DNA of 64,000 nucleotides from Phoenix dactylifera. Lineage: Eukaryota > Streptophyta > Magnoliopsida > Arecales > Arecaceae. Below, piece after piece: positions 1 through 9,600 of the stretch. The DNA lies in the NCBI RefSeq assembly GCF_009389715.1, contig NC_052393.1:1178001-1242000 (forward strand). Direction: 5' to 3'. Position 1 is the stretch's first letter. Each line of letters begins with the position of its first letter. Under the pieces are notes generated by a model. That model searched no databases. It was not told the origin of the DNA and saw only the letters and a program-made list of their open reading frames with translations. Position numbers and translations under genes: made by a program.

Positions 1-130
1 TCCTCTTTCTTCCTCTTCTTTCATGTTCTTCTTCTTCCTCTTCTTTCTTCTTCCCCGATCGGTTCCGACTTAGAAGGGGCACCGGTCCGGTATGGGCTGA
101 ACCGACCAGTTCCGGTCGATTTAGCATACC
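1..130. repeat. TACC-ended repeat, copy 1 (left part outside window)
   Basis: A pyrimidine-rich CTT/CCT tract (1-55) is followed by a GC-rich stretch full of CCGGT/GGTCCGG words that ends in TTTAGCATACC at 130. The same right end (CAGCATACC) closes the copies at 21993-22673 and 45938-46025. Its left end lies outside the window. It abuts the duplicated unit that begins near 140. Family not recognised. Confidence 0.55.
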
Positions 131-146
131 TTGCACAAAACCATAG

Positions 147-310
147 CTACTATTGATGCAATCCCCATCCCTGAGCACATTCATCAGCCTCCAAAACCTA
201 TGAAGTTTGGAAGCCACAGGAACAACTCATCAGAAAAATCTGATTACAGAAAAGAAGTTAAAAAAGCATTGAAACATAGAATCTTAGGAAAGAAGAAGAA
301 CAGATATTAG
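147..310 (+). CDS. Terminal exon of an unrecognised protein (C-terminal 53 residues)
   Basis: After a possible acceptor (ATAG at 143-146), an open frame runs 53 codons to TAG at 308-310. It reads ATIDAIPIPEHIHQPPKPMK, then a lysine/arginine-rich tail ending ILGKKKNRY. The tail has a charged, possibly helical stretch (DYRKEVKKALKHR). I do not recognise the family. The rest of the gene would lie left of the window, but the TACC-ended repeat at 1-130 sits directly upstream, so this may be a detached fragment. The copy at 3251-3414 keeps the same frame at both ends, which favours a former or present coding role on this strand. No function is proposed. Confidence 0.4.
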
Positions 311-608
311 AAAAGTGAAGAAGAGGAAGAAAAAAGGAGGTTCAGATTCACCATTGTCTTCAGAATTGTATTATTACTTTGAGTATTCCCAACAACTAAA
401 CCAAACTGGCTGCAAACGGTTGCCTGCTAAACAGCAGCAGGCCATCCAGGATCGCGTTGCCATTTGGAATTAATTGTTTCCCACTTCATAATGCCACAAT
501 CGCTATGACTAGAATCATCACAGCCTCTTCTTGTAAAGCAATAGAAAACAAAAGAAAAGATAAAGATAAAGGAAGAGAGAGAGACAGAACATCATGCCCT
601 TTACCCAC

Positions 609-1085
609 CTAGCAGAGCAAGAAGAAGAAGAAGAAGAAATTGAAGAATAGCAGATGCAAAATGGGAGGCTTAGAGGAAATCTTGAATCGACAGGACCAAA
701 GGATCTCCCTTTCTGGGCTCCTCTGCGCGGTGACCTCTCCATCTCAAGATGGCTGCAGATCGGTTGCCTGCAAAACAGCAGACCCTCCAGAGCTGCCTCG
801 CCTATCGTTCTAGAAGAGAGAAGACAAACAGAGGAGAGGAGGAGAGATAGGAATTTGTTTTAACAAAGACCAATGCCAAACTGATGAACAAGAATTACCC
901 TTACGAATTCATCTACCATCTCCAAGAACATTGGGTTTGGTTTGAGAACAAGAAAACATAGAATAGGAGTAGAAGAAGGCCAAAGAACAAAGAAAAGGAG
1001 CAGCACTAGAAGCCCTGAGAGCCAAAAGCTTTCTTACCGATCAACCTCCAAAAAGATGGAGAGAGAAGTAAGCAGGCAATGGAAC
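609..1085 (-). other. Leader-like exon on minus strand, copy A
   Basis: Downstream of the minus-strand TATA box at 1110-1116 lies a segment conserved three times (here, 2290-2655 and 3717-4205). It ends at a good donor (CTAG/GTGGGTAA, exon end at 609). Short minus-strand frames share a piece reading about EAALEGLL..RQPICSHLEMERS, but no long conserved protein is seen, so it may be a 5' UTR or a noncoding transcript. The start is inferred from the TATA position. Confidence 0.3.
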
Positions 1086-1109
1086 AGCACTCAGCAGCAC
1101 AGTTGCACA

Positions 1110-1116
1110 TTATATA
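1110..1116 (-). promoter_or_regulatory. TATA box, minus strand, unit 1
   Basis: TATATAA on the minus strand, in the same relative position as 4231-4237 in unit 2. The leader-like exon begins about 30 bases downstream. Conserved in both duplicates. Confidence 0.4.
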
Positions 1117-2289
1117 AGCTACCAGCTACGGACCTCTGTAGCCGTCATGCAAAGCTACCAGTTGCACATTCTTCTTTTAGTAAATACGACCCTCCATGGT
1201 TGTTTCCTAATGAATAATTAAGGCGAAGGATGCACAAAGACAAAAATGGGAAGTAAGTTCAACACATTAACAACAAAAAATTGTAATAGATGAGATTATA
1301 ATCATGCATCACACGCTCCTTCCTTTAGAATAAACAACATGCACCATACGTGACTAACAATAGTACATCTATAAAGATATTTATGTATGCATGTACGTAC
1401 AATTTTTGTTCATGTAAATTTACAATACATGGGTATATGCATAAAATGTGTACAGAGCCAATCTTTTAAAACAAACTAAAAATATAAAATAAATGGGTAT
1501 ATAATCTGGATCGATCAGAAAACATGAAAGTTACATGCATAATCTACATCTACCAGCAAATTATGTTCAGAATATCTCATTATTGCCTCAGAAATCAGAG
1601 AAAAACAATCATAATAGAATCATAACTTGAACAATAAGCCTCAACTTCCTCCACAAATTATCACTATTTTAAGATTGGAAAGAAGAGGAGAAAGGAAGGG
1701 ATATCGACAGCACCTTCCACCTCCACAGCGAAAAAGCAGCCATGGATTAATAGTAAGAGAATTACTGTTTTAGACGAAGGGCATCATCATGACCACCACA
1801 AAACATATGCCTCTAAATTTTACTGGAGGAAATGACCATGGCATTAAAAAAATTCATAAGTTTTTTGATACAAGAATAAGATATGACAATAACAAAAAAT
1901 GAAAAGGAGACAAAAAAATGGCTTGCGGAGTTGAGCAGGAGGAAAGGCTTACTTGGCCCCACTTACCAGAAACCTTGTGCCATCACCAGTAGGGTGCAGC
2001 GTTAAGCCTGCAGAGCAACTGACCTTCCAAATTGCAAAGAATGCAACTTTTACATTTTATTTCAACATTGACACAAACTAACTGGAAAATAATACTACAA
2101 AATACAGAGTAAGTATAAATTATTGATTTTAAAGAATAAAAAAAAACACATTTCTGTTCAAGATAGCCACTAAGATGATGTGGCAAATAATTACATAAGC
2201 GAATGATCTCAGTAGACAAGAAATGTTGATATGCTCAAGGGAGGGTTATTTTAGATCGTGTTAGCCAATGGAGTACGCATCAAGAACAT

Positions 2290-2655
2290 CATCCTAGCAG
2301 AGCAAGAAGAGGAAGAAGAAGAAGAGGAGGAGGAGGAAGAATGAGAAGAATAGCAGATCCAAAATGGGAGGCTCAGAGGAAATTTTGAATCGACAGGACC
2401 AAAGGATCTCCCTTTCTCAGCTCTTCCACCCAGCGACCTCTCCATCTCAAGATGGCTGCACATCGGTTGCCTGCAGGAAAGCAGACCCTCCAGAGCTGCC
2501 TCGCCCATCGTTCTAGAAGAGAGAAGACAAGCAGAGGAGAGGAGGAGAGATGGGAGTTTGTTTTAACAAAGACCAATGCTAAACTGATGAACAAGAATTA
2601 CCCTTACGAATTCATCTACCATCTCCAAGAACATTGTGTTTGGTTTGAGCAAAGC
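2290..2655 (-). repeat. Third copy of the leader-like segment
   Basis: Matches 614-958 and 3722-4050, but sits between sequences that are contiguous in unit 2 (5625-5935 and 5941-6190). The donor seen in the other two copies (GTGGGTAA) is not retained here; the flank reads GATGATG instead. It was either inserted in unit 1 or lost from unit 2. A serine-rich minus-strand frame crosses it because of a (TCC/TTC)n tract. Confidence 0.6.
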
Positions 2656-3250
2656 AAGTTACATAAAAGGTGTTTTGTAAGCACAGAACCAAGAGAGCAA
2701 AGCAAATTACCACTACATCTGCATTGTTCAGAAGGAAGGTTAAGAAGAGAGGGGGAAAAAAAGCAGATAAAGAAGCAGCATAAATAACTGAATGGTTGTC
2801 CTGATTTTTAATGAGATTGAGGACATCATGAAGGAAAAGTTGAAGTCGGTAACCTAACCTAACACAGCCTCCATAGAAATTTCTTGAGGTTTTTGCAACA
2901 CCTTCATATAGGCTTAAAAAAATAATGCAGCATGAAGATGCCACAAAGCCCAAACAGCCCCTAAGCAGGCCATGTTAGAAGAGCAATGCTAGAAAAACCA
3001 GATCATGGAATGAAGTTGATAAAATTTTCACTTTGTAAAGAAGATGGAAAAGACTACAAAGTAATTGAGGAAAAAAGGAAGCCAATGCAAGATCAAAACC
3101 CTTGCTACATGCGTAAAAACAAATTAAATGAAAAAAGATGGGGGAAAATGACTCAATATTGAGAGCACTGTGGAACAGGCAAATTTTCCGAGATTTTTAA
3201 CAACATTTTTTTAAAATAAATTGAGGAATTGGGTTCTCTCAAAACCCTAG

Positions 3251-3414
3251 CTACTATTGACGCAATCCCTATCCCCGATCATTCACCAGCCTCCAAAACC
3301 TATGAATTTTGGAGGAGCCACGGGAACAACTCATCATTAAAATCGGATTATAGGAAAGAAGTTAAAAAAGCGTTGAAAAATAAAATCTTGGGAAAGAATA
3401 AGAACAGATATTAG
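3251..3414 (+). CDS. Second copy of the unrecognised terminal exon
   Basis: Follows CCCTAG (acceptor-like) and runs open to TAG at 3412-3414, ending ILGKNKNRY. Compared with the copy at 147-310 it has lost two bases in the middle and gained two about 35 bases later, so the centre reads differently (SPASKTYEFW in place of HQPPKPMKF) while both ends keep the frame. The open frame extends upstream to an in-frame ATG at 3229, but the exon border at 3250 matches the first copy better. It may be a decaying duplicate. No family recognised. Confidence 0.35.
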
Positions 3415-3716
3415 AAAAGTGGAGAAGGGGAAGAAAAAAGGAGGCTCAGATTCACCACCGAATCCAACATTGCGCCGTTACTTTAAATATTCCCTACAAC
3501 TCAACCAAATCGGCGGCAAAATGTTGCCTGCTAGACAGCAGCAGCCCATCCAAGATCGCCTTGCCGTTTGGCATTAATTGTTTTCCGCCTCACATTGCCA
3601 CAAACCGTCCGCCCGGAATCATCGCAGCCTCTTCTTGTAAAGCAATAAGAAAGAAAAGAAAAGATTAAAGGGAAAGGGACGAGAACAAGAGACGAAACAT
3701 CACGGCCTTTACCCAC

Positions 3717-4205
3717 CTGGAAGAGCAAGAAGAAGAAAGATGAGAATAGGAGATGCAAACCGGGAGAGACTCGGGCGAATTCTTGAATCGACGGCCCGGA
3801 GGATCTCCCCTTCTCTGCTCCTCCGAGCGGTTGCGACCTCTCCGTCTCAAGATGGCTGCAGATCGGTTGCTTGCAAGACAGGAGACCCTCCAGAACTGCC
3901 TCGCCTACCGTTCAGGAAGAAAGAAGACGACAAGCAGAGGAGAGGAGGAGAGATGGGAGTTGGTTTTAACAAAGACCAACGCTAAACTAAAGAACAAGAA
4001 TTATCCTTACGAATTCACCCACCATATCCAAGACCAAGAAGATTGTGTTTGGCTCGAGAACAAGAAAACATGGAATAGGGGTAGGAGAAGCCGAAGGAGA
4101 AGAAAGCCAAGAAGAGAGAAAAGGAGCAGCGCTAGAAGCCCTGAGAACCAAACGCTCGCTTACCGACCGACCGACCTCCAAGAAGACGGAGGGAGAAATA
4201 AGCGG
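3717..4205 (-). other. Leader-like exon on minus strand, copy C
   Basis: Lies downstream of the minus-strand TATA box at 4231-4237 and ends with CCAG/GTGGGTAA (exon end 3717). It matches copy A. Its open frames differ from those of the other copies, which argues against a conserved protein. Probably the 5' leader or a noncoding first exon of a minus-strand transcript whose later exons I cannot identify. Confidence 0.3.
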
Positions 4206-4230
4206 GCCATGGAAGAAGCGGCGCTGCCCT

Positions 4231-4237
4231 TTATATA
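4231..4237 (-). promoter_or_regulatory. TATA box, minus strand, unit 2
   Basis: TATATAA inside CCTATATAAAGGGC on the minus strand, a near-ideal plant TATA context. Conserved with 1110-1116. Confidence 0.45.
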
Positions 4238-4302
4238 GGCTACCAGTTGCGGATCTTTGTAGCCGTTGCGAGAGACCCCACGGCATGTATCTCACGCCCT
4301 TT

Positions 4303-4779
4303 TGTAGAGCTGGAAGTGGGCCGGCCGGGCCCAGCACGAACCTGGCCAGAATTTTTTCGGGCTTTAAGTCGGGCCTAGGCCTAAAAGTTTTTGGATAATC
4401 CAGATCCGAGCCTGATCCAAGCTCGGGCTCAAATCTGGCCTGAACATGGTTGGGCCAGCACGAGTTACTCATTTGGGCTAAAAATAGGTCCGGTCCGAAC
4501 CTAATTGAAATTTAATATTTCATAATATTACTTCATAAGTAAATAAACTAGTTAAAAATTAAACTCTCTCCAATAACACAAATAAATAATACATCATAAA
4601 TTATTTTTAACTAAATCCATTTTAATTTGTCCTTTACTTCCTCAATATACTCTCTAAATAACAATATACAAAAACAAATTAATTCGGGCTCCGTTTCAAG
4701 TCTTATTTGTGCTCAAACTCAGGTCGGGCCGAACCAATGACAATTTGGAGCCCAGCACGCAAAATAAATAAGCTCTACA
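4303..4779. mobile_element. hAT-like non-autonomous element (candidate)
   Basis: The segment starts TGTAGAGCT and ends AGCTCTACA, a perfect 9-base inverted pair. Both subterminal zones are rich in GGGCC/GGCCGGGCCC and GGTCGGGCC words, while the middle is AT-rich. Repeats of this kind are common in plants and are often assigned to hAT. No coding capacity. The sequence is absent from unit 1, which supports an insertion. No clear 8-base target duplication was found. Confidence 0.35.
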
Positions 4780-4898
4780 TTTAAGCTCAAACTCGATTTG
4801 AAGTTTTGGGGTGACTCTTCATAGGTGTAACCACCTGTGGCGTTTGGTCCCTCGAGAGAGCAATAAATAGCCTGTTAGACCCCTTTTCTAATGCACGC

Positions 4899-5337
4899 CG
4901 TGAGGACCCGTGCGAGCGTGCGTTTGGTCCCACATCAATTATTCACTGGGTAGATCTTGGGTACTTATACAGGATCAAGGAACCTAAATAATACCTTCCA
5001 GCTAGCCATTTTGGGTGAAGTTCTAAGTTGTTACAAATGGTATCAGAGCGGACCCGGCCCATAACCTATGTGGACTAGGGGACACTGCAGCACGGATTCA
5101 TTGGGGCTGACCACGGGCCAATCGTAGTGTTTGTGATTAAATTTGAATATATTTGAACTCTTAGTCTGACGAGAACGTCAGGGCTTGAACGAGGGGAGTA
5201 TGTGAGGACTCGTGCGGGCGTGTGTTTAGTCCCACATCGGTTATTCGCTGGGTAGATTTTGGATACTTATACAGGATCAAGAAACCCAAATAATACCTTC
5301 CGGCTAGCTATTTTGGGTGAGATTCTGAGTTGTTACA
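4899..5337 (+). mobile_element. TRIM (terminal-repeat retrotransposon in miniature), both LTRs present
   Basis: Two 137-base direct repeats (4899-5035 and 5201-5337), TG...CA type, flank a 165-base interior. Right after the first LTR is TGGTATCAGAGC (5038-5049), the primer-binding site for initiator methionine tRNA; right before the second is a purine run (GAACGAGGGGAGTA). Flanks CACGC (4894-4898) and CACAC (5338-5342) look like a slightly diverged 5-base target duplication. No coding region, as normal for TRIMs. The LTRs differ at about 12% of positions, nearly all transitions, suggesting an insertion several million years old. Confidence 0.85.
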
Positions 5338-6437
5338 CACACATTAAGAGCTCTCTCTCCAGAAAACCTCTCTGCTAATCTCTGTTTAGATTAAAGTTAT
5401 TTCATGTTGATCGCGGTTACGGATTAGATTGCACGCATCTCATAGTTCAAGATGAATTTAGCGAATCAAGATATGATTACTGATTAAAGTTTAATTATTC
5501 CATCATGAACTATACATCTACCGGCAACTTACATTCAGAAAATCCCGCTATCACTGTTTTTAGATTGGAAATAAGAGGAGAAAGGAAGCAAATTATCATT
5601 GTTTTTAGATTGGAAATAACTTGTGCCATCACCAATAGGGTGTAGCAGTAGCCTGCAGAGCAACTAACCTTCCAAATTGCAAAGAATGCAACTTTTACAT
5701 TTTATTTCCACCTTGACCCAAACTAACTGAAAAAATACTACAAAATATAGAGTAAGTATAAGTTATTGATTTTAAAGAATAAAAAATCACATTTTTGTTC
5801 AGATAGCCACTAAGAAGATGTGGCAACTAATTACATAAGCGAATGATCTCAGAAGACAAAAAATGTTGATATGCTTAAGGGAGGGTTATTTTAGATCATG
5901 TTGGCTAATAGTGTACACATCAAATCCTAGCAAGATGCAGGCTTTGTAAGCACAGAAGCATACAAAGCAAATTGCCACTACATCTACAGAGTTCAGAAGG
6001 AAGATTAAGAAGGAAAAAAAAAAAAAAGCAGATCAAGATGCAGCATGAATAATTGAAGGTCTGTATTAAATTTTAATGAGGTTAAAGAAATCATCACGCG
6101 AAAGTTGAAGTAGGTAACCTTACCTAATACCAACTCCAAGAAATTTCTACAGGTTCAGCAAGCCATGTTAGAAGAGCAATGTTAGAGAAAGCAGCTTAAA
6201 GAACCAGGTGGTTACCGCAAAATAGAATTTTCTGGTTACCATTCGAAAAAAAAAAAACATGGTAATTGAGGAAAGGAATACATATTTTATTCTCTATTTC
6301 AATTTTTCTGTACGATAATTGGTGGGTTGTTTCATGAAATCGTAGAATTGGGTGGCGAGCTTTTTTTTTTTTGATTCGTGCACGGAGCCCACCGCCCACA
6401 TCCCGTTACTTTTGTCACTCGTGGCGCCCAGGCATGC

Positions 6438-6480
6438 CACGTGTTCCCGACGGTTCTGGAACATCCTTTCCTTTATAAAT
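6438..6480 (+). promoter_or_regulatory. Core promoter of the RBM42-type gene
   Basis: A G-box (CACGTG, 6438-6443), a perfect heat-shock-element half pair (GTTCTGGAAC, about 6453-6462) and a TATA-like TTTATAAAT (about 6472-6480) lie within 45 bases, 157 bases or more upstream of the chosen ATG at 6637. Their order and spacing fit a plant core promoter. Factor binding is inferred. Confidence 0.5.
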
Positions 6481-6636
6481 TCCGGTCGTCCTTCTTGAAA
6501 TTTATCCTCTCGAGAAATCCATTCCAAAACCCCAGGCTGTTTTCTTCTTCGATCGCATCGATCCAGAAGCCCTATATCAAATCCCTCTCTCCTTCACTTG
6601 AATTCGATCCCATCCTCAGCTCCATCGACGGCGGTG

Positions 6637-9600
6637 ATGGCGGCAGAATCAATTTCGAATTCCTCCGCCGCGTCCCAGTTCGTGTACCCTGCCCCGATCT
6701 ACTTCCCCGTACCGTTCCATCTCCAGAACGCCTACGGGACGGTCCAGCAGCCCACCGATCAGCAGTACGCCCCGGCCATCAACCTCCCGGCGGTGCCGGC
6801 GCCGGCCGTTGTTCCGGTTTACCCCGCCGTGTATACGTTTCCCCAATACCAGCAGGTATAGCTCTCCTCCTCCTCTTTTTTTGGAGGATATCTTGATCTT
6901 TAATTATATATTTATCAAGATTTGATGAACTCATGATGCGTTGATGATGCATATGGGCAAACGGACCTTGCGGCATCTCCTTCAAAACTCTTCTGGAAGA
7001 GAAAAATAAGGTTGTCCTTATTATCTCTCACCGGGAGAGTGTCGGAAATGTCCGACAACTAGAGCCAGAACCAAGGATGGCACGAATCGCTCGAATGCAG
7101 AGATTGGCCAAGAGCTGACCAAGCGAGAGGACCGCTGGGAAGAGGGTTTTAGGGTTGTTCTGTTTAGTAATTAATATGTGCGGATGATCTTGTTATGGAT
7201 CCAGTTAAGATGGTTGATTTTATCGGTTTTTTCTAGCTGCCTTTTGGGGAATTTTTTATTTTGCCCGTGTTAGAATCGGTGATTTGATGGAACCAACGAT
7301 GTCCTTGATTGTTACATGATTTGTTACAAAACCTATTTGAGTAGAAGAAGGGAAAGTTGTTTTTTGATTGTTTCTGATGATACAAATAGAAGAGGTGGCA
7401 AAAAGAATGAGAAAGCGTCTTTTTGTTAGCACATACTGATTTGAAGAAATTTGTGGCACGTTTTCCTACAAAACTGGAGGGTGTCAGTGCTGGGGGCGTT
7501 TTTTTTTTCGCTCTCTCTCCGGCCATAGGTGAATTTATTTCTAAGATTCTGAAAGATAAATCCTGGTGCATGTCATCTGTAGATGACATAAAGTTGATCG
7601 ATGGAAGGAAGACAAGATAAATGTTTGCTGGAATAGTGAAGAGGGAGTCTTAAAGGAAGCCACAGAAAACAAAAATAAAATGAGATTATGGACTGCAATT
7701 TTAATAGATATTGAAGTGAATGTTAGACCTATGAAAATAGGCAGCAAAGAGATACATAGGGTGATTGGCTGGTTCTATATGCAAGAAAAGAGAAAAAAAA
7801 AAGGGTATACATGCAAAACAAGTATTTTATAAGGGCATACATGCAAATATCAATTTTAGAAATGTATTAATATAAATTTTAATATATAGGAGGACATGTA
7901 CGCAAAAAATCCAATTATTTATATAGTTGATTCCAGGTATAGAGGGGTTCGCTTACCTTGGCAACATTAAGTGTCCTGTTACTTTACAATATTATGTAGT
8001 TATGCTAAAGTAGAATTTACTTTTGTGTTTGAGGAGAGATAAATGCACATGTGGATGTCATAGGAAGTCGTGTAAAATTTGTTCACCGCCAAACGTTACC
8101 TTTTCATCATAAATTCGCCATAGCTTTTCCAAATTTGCTGCCTATGGTTACAAAATTATATCATGGTCTTGTAGAAATCTGAAGCAGCTTAACATGCAAT
8201 CTGAAGTTTGCAGATGCTATGTTGAATATTATGTTTCTTGAATTGCATTATCATGTAGTCTGTATTTATTTCCACTTACCATTTGAAATATTCTTGTGTT
8301 AGAGGTTCGATTTGTTAGATATATGCCCTAGAAGCTAATTTGGCTGGCACATTATTAATTCTGGGGCATAGTTTTGTACTTGACTTTATTATTATTGATT
8401 AATAAATGGGCATCTTGTGCATTCATATTGTGTATGTGTCTATGAATCGTCCAAGAAATTAATAAGATGATGCTTATTCTCAAGAGTTGAGAATTTAAGC
8501 CATGTATCATTGGTTATTAATTTCTAAATGCTCTTGATTGATGGATCATCACGAGGACGGTGATCAATCCGATGAGATCAGTGCACAGATCACTTTCTTT
8601 TTGGGTGGACGAGTCTCGAGTCCATAGTGTAGAGACACTGAAGTGATAGTGCAGGTGCTTGTTAGAGAACAAGGATACTGAGCTTGACCAAAATAAGAAG
8701 TCACTTGGATGTCTATTCACTCGTCAGTGACTTACTTGATATTGCAGTAGTGTGACTAGTTCTTTGACCTGCAGTGCTTCGGCTATTCACAGTGAGATTG
8801 CTGTAGTTTGACTGCACGTATACATGGTCTCTAGCCATATAGGTTCTTGTGGATTGTGGTATAGATTGGCTGCAGTAGGTTCACTGTAGAAGTAAGGTAT
8901 GCACCTACAAGAAATCTATCAACTTTGATAGATAACGAGTGATCCTATGTGATTTATAAGATTAAGTTTGTAAGACCTCGGCCGGGGCTGTATGTACAAT
9001 GAAAAAGGAGTTTTCCACTCTCAAACTTCAGTCGAATAAATTCAGACATATGACAGACGATGGGGTTTGACGAGTTATCTATGACCTCCGTCCTGTAGGG
9101 ATCCATGATAGAAGGACTGTATCATACGAGCTCCTAAAGGAGCTACGCCCATTCTCTCTTAGAGATAGACTTGAGCTCCTAAAAAGGGATAAAAGAAAAG
9201 GAGGGCTTGCGGCACCCCTCCTAAGGGATTCCTCTTGGGATATACGTGAAAGCCTCTCCTCTTCCTCTTGGGTTTCAGCCGCAAGCAACACAAAAGGAGG
9301 AAGGCTTGTGGGCTATTTCCTCCTCTATTCCTTCTTCCACCATAAGAACAAAAGAAAAGGCTGCAAGGGGTGTTTTGATCTTCTTCCCTTTTCTCCTTTG
9401 TTCTTTCTCTCAAATCAATCAAGAGTGGATTGCAAAAGGGAGAACTTCAGCCATCAAAACAAATCTCTGCAAGGGAGCTAGCACTCCGGAAAGATTCAGG
9501 TGTTTAGATTGGTCCTCTGCCTCGTGTGGATACCTGTAGAGGCCGAACGTGTGTGCGGCTTCAAGCGAACCTTCAATAATTTCACGATCATCAGATTTGT

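Larger units (their letters stand above)
140..3240. repeat. Tandem segmental duplication, unit 1
   Basis: Segments 147-1210 and about 1530-2995 match 3251-4280 and about 5500-6190 in the same order and orientation, with many substitutions and indels. This is a diverged direct tandem duplication of about 3 kb. Unit 1 holds an extra copy of the leader-like segment (2290-2655) that unit 2 lacks at the equivalent place near 5935. The part at 1220-1970 shows nothing else recognisable. Confidence 0.75.
3244..6195. repeat. Tandem segmental duplication, unit 2
   Basis: Repeats unit 1 from the terminal exon (3251) through the minus-strand leader (3717-4205) to the distal segment (about 5500-6190). 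It is interrupted by two mobile elements (4303-4779 and 4899-5337) that unit 1 lacks, so both inserted after the duplication. The remainder shows no genes. Confidence 0.75.

Noticed and set aside
3753-4238. 161-codon plus-strand frame and 161-codon minus-strand frame overlapping each other in unit 2
   Set aside because: They overlap on opposite strands and neither is preserved in the other copies (614-958 and 2290-2655); the minus-strand TATA and donor suggest a leader rather than a protein.
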